From the NCBI RefSeq assembly GCF_001949125.1, contig NZ_MSTI01000050.1:1-49870 (forward strand): a stretch of DNA of 49,870 bases, given 5' to 3'. The position numbers were made by a program, and so were the translations under genes. This DNA is from Deinococcus marmoris (GTDB taxonomy: Bacteria > Deinococcota > Deinococci > Deinococcales > Deinococcaceae). The notes beneath the pieces are model-generated. The model was not told the origin of the DNA. It searched no databases and worked only from the letters and a program-made list of their open reading frames with translations. Below are positions 44,879-49,870 of the stretch, in pieces; positions within the stretch are counted from its first letter, which is position 1, and each line of letters opens with the position of its first letter.

Positions 44879-45470
44879 TGTCGGCCTCGTTTCGTTCGGC
44901 GCCCAGCCGCAGCCGGGCCAGCGAGGCCAGCCAGGCGCTCAGGGGCAGCCGGGCCTGATCGCGCATCTCGGTCAGGCGCGCCTCGTCGCTGTCCGCCGTG
45001 CTGGGCGGCAGGCTCAGGGCCGTCAGCGTTTCCGGGGCTGCTGGCAACTGGGGGAGCCACTGATCTTCCAGGGCCGCGCTCCAACCACGGCGGCCAATGA
45101 CACTTTCGGCAAAGGTCACGTCGTCAAGCAGGCGCTCCAGCATGGCCTGATGGGGGGCATATTGGCGGCTGAAGTGTTCCCGCTGGGCCGCTGGCATGGC
45201 CCGCAGGCGCTCCGGCATGCTGAACTGATCCACGCCCACGGACCGCAGCATTCGCGCCGCGCCGTACCATGCGCCTGGAAGCTGTTCGGACCCGCAGTGG
45301 CGGCAGAATGGTCCCGGTGGGATCAGTTGGGTACACCACGCGCGGCGGACATCTTCACGGCTGGCCCCACCACAGTGGCTGCACAGGTCACCAGCCTGCC
45401 AGTCGGGGGGCAAGGGTGCGCCGCAATGGGGACAGTGATCCGCTGGGTGGTCTGGTAAAGGGGCGGTCAC
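44871..45470 (-). CDS. Zinc-ribbon protein, second of two paralogues, probable 5' part of a frameshifted gene
   Basis: The protein, about 199 residues from GTG 45470 (an ATG at 45506 would overlap the upstream gene by 31 bp), has cysteine pairs HCPHCGAPL, GDLCSHCGG and PFCRHCGSE and a single AWC. Spacing mirrors the upstream paralogue: CxxC, GDLCxxCG, a WC, then FCRxCG, followed by LRSVGV and PERLRAMPAAQRE. It probably binds two zinc ions. It ends prematurely at a TAG made by the 7-bp duplication; the intact form would continue into the HEAT-like region. Function is unknown. Confidence 0.72.
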   Translation of the reverse strand: MTAPLPDHPADHCPHCGAPLPPDWQAGDLCSHCGGASREDVRRAWCTQLIPPGPFCRHCGSEQLPGAWYGAARMLRSVGVDQFSMPERLRAMPAAQREHFSRQYAPHQAMLERLLDDVTFAESVIGRRGWSAALEDQWLPQLPAAPETLTALSLPPSTADSDEARLTEMRDQARLPLSAWLASLARLRLGAERNEADSI

Positions 45471-45475
45471 TGCTT

Positions 45476-46075
45476 CTAACGGCGGGACCGACGAACGCGG
45501 CCCCACAGGACCTGTTTCTCGGCCTCACCCATCGCCCTGATCTTGGCTGGAATGTCGTCCTTGGCCACGCCCTCGCGCCTCAGCAGCAGGGCCAGCGGCA
45601 GTTCGGCGGTGATCACGAAGGCCGCGCCACAGGTGCGGCAAAATCGGCCCGGTCCGCTGGTGCCGCACCAGTAGCACGTTTCAATCGGCTCGGCCTGGAG
45701 GCCACAGTTGAGGCACAGGTCACCCACGCTGTAATCCTTGGGCTGCTTGGCCTGACAGTGGACGCAGTACGTCGAGTCGCTGGAATTGACTACCAGCCCC
45801 TGCAAGAACATGGCCGCGCCAGCCTGCGTCTCACCGCTGAGCGCAGATGGCACCGGCTCTCCCAGCGCGGCAGAGGGCAGTGCCCAGTTCAACACCCGCG
45901 CTGCGACTTCGGTGTTCAGGTCTGGCAGCAACTCCAGCAGTGTTTCACAGGAGCCGATACTCGCAAAATCGGCCCGCCCGCTGACGCCCAGGTCTGCGAG
46001 GGCGGCCAGATGCTGTTCGCTCAAGCCCTTGGCTTTCAGAATGTTGCGTTCGAGGGCCGTAAAAGGTGTGGTCAT
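45476..46075 (-). CDS. Zinc-ribbon protein, first of two paralogues
   Basis: The protein, about 199 residues from MTTPFTALERN, begins with a helix-hairpin-helix-like stretch (LSEQHLAALADLGVSGRADF) and then cysteine motifs TYCVHCQAK, GDLCLNCGL, TCYWCGTSG and RFCRTCGAA. The C-terminal part, LRREGVAKDDIPAKIRAMGE, is clearly related to the following gene. The start at 46075 was chosen over 46135 for its AAGGAAG. It is the first gene of a three-piece unit with the second zinc-ribbon and the HEAT-like segment. Rubredoxin- or RanBP2-like zinc knuckles are a loose analogy; no function can be assigned. Confidence 0.78.
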   Translation of the reverse strand: MTTPFTALERNILKAKGLSEQHLAALADLGVSGRADFASIGSCETLLELLPDLNTEVAARVLNWALPSAALGEPVPSALSGETQAGAAMFLQGLVVNSSDSTYCVHCQAKQPKDYSVGDLCLNCGLQAEPIETCYWCGTSGPGRFCRTCGAAFVITAELPLALLLRREGVAKDDIPAKIRAMGEAEKQVLWGRVRRSRR

Positions 46076-46675
46076 GCGCTTCCTTCGGGTGCCGGAAGGC
46101 AGCCTGGGTTCAGTGTAAAACACGGCTGACGACATGTGGCTGAATCAACGGGCGCTTGGTGGATGCCCCCCAACATCTGTCATTTTTAATCCCAGCTTTG
46201 CTTTCTGTGTCAGGTGGCGGCGGGTCGGTCAGACGTGCAGCACCCCATACAGAAATTCACGGGCATGTGGCGGGTGGACAGGACGTTTCTGACGCTCTAT
46301 TTTCACCGCCCCTCCATTTTTGCGTTCGGCAGGTCTGTCAGAGAGGTTGATGGACTGCCCGGTGACGGTCTGACGCTGGCCCAGCTCACGCACGATCGAC
46401 ACTGCAAGCACCTGCTGCTTGTCAATTGAACATCTGAGGCTTAAACCGATCCCTCGGCTGACACCCGAAGCGCACGCCATCATCCTGCGCGACTGAATCT
46501 CATGATCTGTAGAGCCGATCTTAAGCGAGACTGGAATCTAACCCCCGCGTAACACCCTGGGCCTGGAATACGTCGTGTCCCAATGATTTTGGTGGATGCG
46601 TGCGGCGCGGCCACCGTGGGCTGTTGAGGCCCAACCTGTTTGACCTCGGCGGTTTGCCGCCCCACAAGGAGGGGT
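46076..46675. other. 600-bp intergenic region, no gene recognised
   Basis: It separates divergent genes and must hold both promoters. A stretch near 46200-46440 is open on both strands but matches nothing recognised and lacks a good ribosome-binding site. Confidence 0.4.
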
Positions 46676-47071
46676 ATGAAATATCTTCAGGACCATTGGA
46701 TCGGCGTGCTACTGCTGGCCGGCATCGGCTTCATTCACTTCAGGGATATCCCCGACAAGCTGGGAGAAACCGCCTACCTGGGCTGGCTGTACATCTTGCT
46801 GGTGGCTGGATGCGCGGCGGCGGGAGCTTGGCTGCTGAGTTCGCACTGGAAAAACGGCTATGGCCTGGGTCTGCTGATCTCTGCCGGGTCCATCATTTTC
46901 TATGTGCTGACCCGGACCACCGGATTGCCCAATGCGAAGGACGACATCGGCAACTGGGCCGAACCGTCCGGGATCATCGCTCTGGTTATGGAAGTGGCGT
47001 TCGTGGTGCTGAGCGTTATTCAGTTGCGCCCAGCGCCCACCATCCAGGCGGTCAACTCCGCCGTCAACTGA
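46676..47071 (+). CDS. Four-helix membrane protein of unknown function
   Basis: The 131-residue protein starts MKYLQDHWIGVLLLAGIGFI after AAGGAGGGG. It has four hydrophobic segments (about 9-21, 34-52, 65-81 and 98-116) separated by short charged loops, including an ALPNAKDDIG-like loop after helix 3 (GLPNAKDDIGNWAEP). No motif of a known enzyme or transporter was seen. It precedes dps by 172 bp on the same strand, so co-transcription with the oxidative-stress genes is possible but not shown. Confidence 0.75.
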   Translation: MKYLQDHWIGVLLLAGIGFIHFRDIPDKLGETAYLGWLYILLVAGCAAAGAWLLSSHWKNGYGLGLLISAGSIIFYVLTRTTGLPNAKDDIGNWAEPSGIIALVMEVAFVVLSVIQLRPAPTIQAVNSAVN

Positions 47072-47243
47072 TCCAGCTCGCCAGTGGTCACCAGTGGTTA
47101 GCTTCATCCATGCTCAATGAAGTCTGTTGCACCCTTTTCGTATCTCTCCGCCCATTGTCCAGGCCGAACATCAGCGTCGAGGCCAATCGCCCGCGCCGTC
47201 TCTGGCAGACCGCAGACTGCGCATCCATCTCAAGGAGATTTCC

Positions 47244-47783
47244 ATGACCCAGAACGACTCCAGAAAGACTGTCACCTCTTCCGCCCCCGACGCCCTGAAG
47301 ACGCCCACAGACCTCAAGGCTGACGGCGTGCAGAAAATCGTTGAGGCCATCAACCCGATCATCGCCGACGCCTACGCCGTGTACCTCAAGACTAAGAACT
47401 TTCACTGGCATCTCTCCGGCAGCCATTTCCGCGACTACCACCTGCTCTTTGATGAGCAGGCCGAGCAACTGCTGGGCAGCACTGATCCACTGGCCGAGCG
47501 CGTCCGCAAACTGGGCGGCACCACGCTACGCTCGGTCTCGCACATCTCTGGCCTTCAGACGGTGCAGGACAACAACGCCGATTTCGTGGCTCCACTGGAC
47601 ATGCTGCGCGAGCTGATGGCCGACAACCAGAGCATTGCGGCCAGTATGCGCGCCGCCCATGAAACCTGCGACGACGCCCGCGACTACGCCACTTCCAGCC
47701 TGCTCGAAGTGCTGATCGACGAGACCGAGCGGCGCATCTGGTTCCTGTTTGAAGCCGCGCAGGGTGGCGAAAACACCAAGTAA
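47244..47783 (+). CDS. dps: Dps-family ferritin-like DNA-protection protein
   Basis: The 179-residue protein has the dodecameric Dps ferroxidase residues in E. coli spacing: H54 in TKNFHWHLSG, H66, D70 in LLFDEQAE, D81 and E85. It oxidises iron(II) with peroxide and stores the iron, protecting DNA. A polar N-terminal tail of about 28 residues could bind DNA or metal. The ATG at 47244 follows AAGGAGA by 6 nt. Catalase follows 71 bp later on the same strand, so the two peroxide-defence genes are probably expressed together. Confidence 0.95.
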   Translation: MTQNDSRKTVTSSAPDALKTPTDLKADGVQKIVEAINPIIADAYAVYLKTKNFHWHLSGSHFRDYHLLFDEQAEQLLGSTDPLAERVRKLGGTTLRSVSHISGLQTVQDNNADFVAPLDMLRELMADNQSIAASMRAAHETCDDARDYATSSLLEVLIDETERRIWFLFEAAQGGENTK

Positions 47784-47854
47784 TCTCGGACGCTCGCCTC
47801 TTCCGCCCTTTCCCAGGCGTCGGCTGCCCCGGCAGCACCACGAGGAGTCTTCCC

Positions 47855-49480
47855 ATGAGTGACGACAGTAAGGCCAGCAATAGTAAGGTCTATAAACCCA
47901 GTGAACCCACCGACATGCAGGCCCCCAAACAGAGCCAGACCCGACTGACCAACGCGGCGGGCAATCCGGTGGCCGACAACCAGAATTCCCTGACGGCAGG
48001 CAAGGACGGCCCAGTGCTGCTTCAGGACCATCACCTGCTGGAGCGCATGGCCCTGTTCAACCGCGAGCGCGTCCCTGAACGCGTGGTCCATGCCAAGGGG
48101 ACCGGCGCGTTCGGCACCTTCCGCGTGACCCGCGCCATCCCCGAACTGACGGTGGCAAAACTGTTTCAGAAGGAGGGGACCGAGTGCCGCATGTTGGCCC
48201 GCTTCTCTCAGGTGGCTGGAGAGAGCGGTTTCGCCGACACCGTGCGCGATCCACGCGGTTTCTCGCTGAAGTTTTATACCGAGGACGGCAACTGGGACAT
48301 GGTGGGCAACAACACGCCCGTGTTTTTCGTGCGGGATGGCCTCAAGTTCTCGGATTTCATCCACAGCCAGAAGCGCCACCCGGTCACGCACCGCCGCAGC
48401 GAGACCATGATGTTCGACTTCTGGAGCCTGCGCCCCGAATCCATGCATCAGGTGGTCTACATGTTCGGGGACCGGGGCATTCCACGCAGCCACCGCCACA
48501 TGAACGGCTACTCCAGCCACACCTACAGCCTGTGGAACGATCAGGGCGAGCGCGTGTACGTCAAGTGGCACTTCCACACCCAGCAGGGCATCCAGAACCT
48601 CGCCGAACCAGAGGCGATGGAGATTGCCGGGAAGAATCCCGACTTCTATTTTCAGGACCTCTTTGAGGCCATCGAGCGCGGCGAGTATCCGAAGTGGAAG
48701 GTCAGCCTTCAGGTGATGCCGGAGGCCGACGCCGAGACGTATCATCTCGATCCCTTTGACCTGACCAAGACGTGGCCCCACGCGGATTACCCCCTGATGG
48801 AAGTGGGCGAGTTCGAGTTGAACGAGAACCCGGACAACTACTTCGCGCAGATTGAACAGGCGGCCTTTGAACCCAGCAACTCGCCGCGCGGGTTTGGGTT
48901 CAGTCCCGACAAGATGCTGCAAGCCCGCCTGATGAGCTACGCCGACGCGCACCGTTACCGCATCGGGGCCAATTACGCCGCGCTGCCGGTAAATCAGGCC
49001 GTCTCGCCCGTGCAGACCTACCACCGGGACGGGCAACTGCGCTCTGACGGCAACTTTGGCGGAATGCCAGTGTACGAACCCAATTCTTTCGGGGGACCAG
49101 TGCAGTACGGTGAGGAAGCTGCCGAGCCGCCCATGACCGTAGGCAGTCGCGCGGACCGGTATGGCTGGCCCGACACTGACGAGGATTACTTTGCCCAGCC
49201 CGGCGCGCTGTACCGCCTGTTGCGGGCGGAAGAGCAGAACAGGATGCACGACAATTTCGCCCGGCATCTGGGAGCCGCTCCTGACTTCATTCAGCAGCGC
49301 TACCTCATCCAACTGGACAAGGTGGACGCCCGACTGGGCGCAGGTGTGCGTGCCAGTCTGGAGAAGCCAGAGATGAAGGCAAAGCCAGAGATTGAGACGA
49401 TCCTCAAAGAGGACCATACCCATGCAGCAGGCGGCCTGATGACGGCACAGACCCAGCAGGCCGTAGGCGCAGACGACTAA
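47855..49480 (+). CDS. katA: Monofunctional haem catalase
   Basis: The 541-residue small/medium-subunit catalase breaks hydrogen peroxide into water and oxygen. Catalytic His is H79 in ERVVHAKGTGAFG and the distal Asn is N152 in WDMVGNNTPVFF; the proximal haem-ligand Tyr is in RLMSYADAHRYR (about 361). The active-site stretch RFSQVAGESGFADTVRDPRG fits the family. An Asp/Ser/Lys-rich N-terminal tail of about 30 residues is typical of Deinococcus-like KatA. It starts at the ATG after GAGGAG. Its gene follows dps. Confidence 0.96.
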   Translation: MSDDSKASNSKVYKPSEPTDMQAPKQSQTRLTNAAGNPVADNQNSLTAGKDGPVLLQDHHLLERMALFNRERVPERVVHAKGTGAFGTFRVTRAIPELTVAKLFQKEGTECRMLARFSQVAGESGFADTVRDPRGFSLKFYTEDGNWDMVGNNTPVFFVRDGLKFSDFIHSQKRHPVTHRRSETMMFDFWSLRPESMHQVVYMFGDRGIPRSHRHMNGYSSHTYSLWNDQGERVYVKWHFHTQQGIQNLAEPEAMEIAGKNPDFYFQDLFEAIERGEYPKWKVSLQVMPEADAETYHLDPFDLTKTWPHADYPLMEVGEFELNENPDNYFAQIEQAAFEPSNSPRGFGFSPDKMLQARLMSYADAHRYRIGANYAALPVNQAVSPVQTYHRDGQLRSDGNFGGMPVYEPNSFGGPVQYGEEAAEPPMTVGSRADRYGWPDTDEDYFAQPGALYRLLRAEEQNRMHDNFARHLGAAPDFIQQRYLIQLDKVDARLGAGVRASLEKPEMKAKPEIETILKEDHTHAAGGLMTAQTQQAVGADD

Positions 49481-49513
49481 ACGCTGACGACTGAACAACG
49501 TGCATCACCGAAC

Positions 49514-49560
49514 CCCCTCTTCGTCATGCAGTACTCCGGAAGGTTTTTGACGAATGGGGT
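49514..49560. other. Imperfect inverted repeat after katA
   Basis: TTCGTCA (49520-49526) pairs with TGACGAA (49548-49554), extended by a few G-C pairs. It could be the katA terminator or part of the end of the transposable element that follows; there is no T tract. Confidence 0.25.
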
Positions 49561-49581
49561 GGGGATCGTCCATGTTGATGT

Positions 49582-49870
49582 GTGGCAACAAAACGGACGA
49601 CCCCCAGCCAGATTCTAGCGGCCCTGCTCCCTGGAACCAGCCTGCGTTCCACCCAGGCCGCCTATCTTCAGGTGCTGTTGGTGCTGTGGCTGGTCGTTCC
49701 TGGACGACTGAATTTCACCAATCTGGCCCGCTATGGCGGGCCATCTGAGCGAACCCATCGCGCCTGGTTCCAGAAACCAATGCCGTGGGTGGAGTTGAAC
49801 ACCAGTTTGATCTTGCAGATGCAAGATCAGCAGTGTCTGGGCAGGGAGAGCATCATTGGGATCGACGCAG
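49582..49870 (+). CDS. DDE transposase, N-terminal fragment cut by the window edge
   Basis: The frame runs from a GTG at 49582 to the window end (96 codons). It reads ATKRTTPSQILAALLPGTSL, then QVLLVLWLVVPGRLNFTNLA, YGGPSERTHRAWF and IIGIDA, in which the final Asp fits the first residue of a DDE triad. This resembles IS4/IS701-like transposases with an N-terminal helical domain, but the family is uncertain without the rest. It is unrelated to the transposase at the left edge. Confidence 0.65.
   Translation, partial: MATKRTTPSQILAALLPGTSLRSTQAAYLQVLLVLWLVVPGRLNFTNLARYGGPSERTHRAWFQKPMPWVELNTSLILQMQDQQCLGRESIIGIDA

Noticed and set aside
46229..46483. A short minus-strand frame in the 600-bp gap
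   Set aside because: It has no ribosome-binding site, no family resemblance, and a competing open frame on the other strand.
47684..49498. A 600-codon open frame antisense to katA
   Set aside because: It mirrors catalase codons in high-GC DNA, has no recognisable protein features, and the catalase is certain.

Overview
The window is high-GC bacterial DNA. Its gene families point to Deinococcus or a close relative: a UvrA2-type excinuclease paralogue, a KdpD reduced to its N-terminal half, a Dps and KatA pair, GGDEF and HD-GYP proteins, and a dispersed 134-bp miniature element. This assignment is inferred from families and composition, not from a database search. Both window ends cut through DDE transposase genes.

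Layout. 1-670: transposase fragment and one miniature element. 668-3941 (minus): a diguanylate cyclase overlapping a GAF/HD-GYP phosphodiesterase. 4081-5127: a luciferase-like oxidoreductase. 5461-16652 (minus): a pyrimidine-reduction cluster of PreT, PreA, dihydropyrimidinase and a carbamoylase of beta-ureidopropionase type, with a four-gene ABC importer, a MetX-like hydrolase and an embedded VapBC-type toxin-antitoxin pair. 17211-20864 (minus): a CitA/DcuS-type kinase, its regulator and a solute-binding protein, divergent from an AfuABC/FbpABC-like importer (21075-25520) and a secreted Ig-like protein. 26646-29189: UvrA2. 29713-34279: peptide-type transporter genes and an acetamidase/formamidase. 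34569-40272 (minus): the kdp potassium-pump operon, divergent from a histidine kinase and a NarL-type regulator (40384-42544). 42845-46075: a secreted protein, then two tandem zinc-ribbon paralogues and a HEAT-like protein. 46676-49480: a membrane protein, Dps and catalase.

Three observations stand out. First, six copies of a 134-bp miniature inverted-repeat element flank genes here. They sit in TNA target sites, and in three copies the TNA copy is the stop codon of the neighbouring gene, so the element lies exactly at the end of the reading frame without breaking it. Second, a 7-bp tandem duplication at 44865-44878 splits what reads as a single zinc-ribbon/HEAT gene; removing one repeat restores one frame of about 690 codons. 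Third, a 28-residue membrane peptide is translationally coupled between kdpF and kdpA.

No tRNA, rRNA or CRISPR array was recognised.
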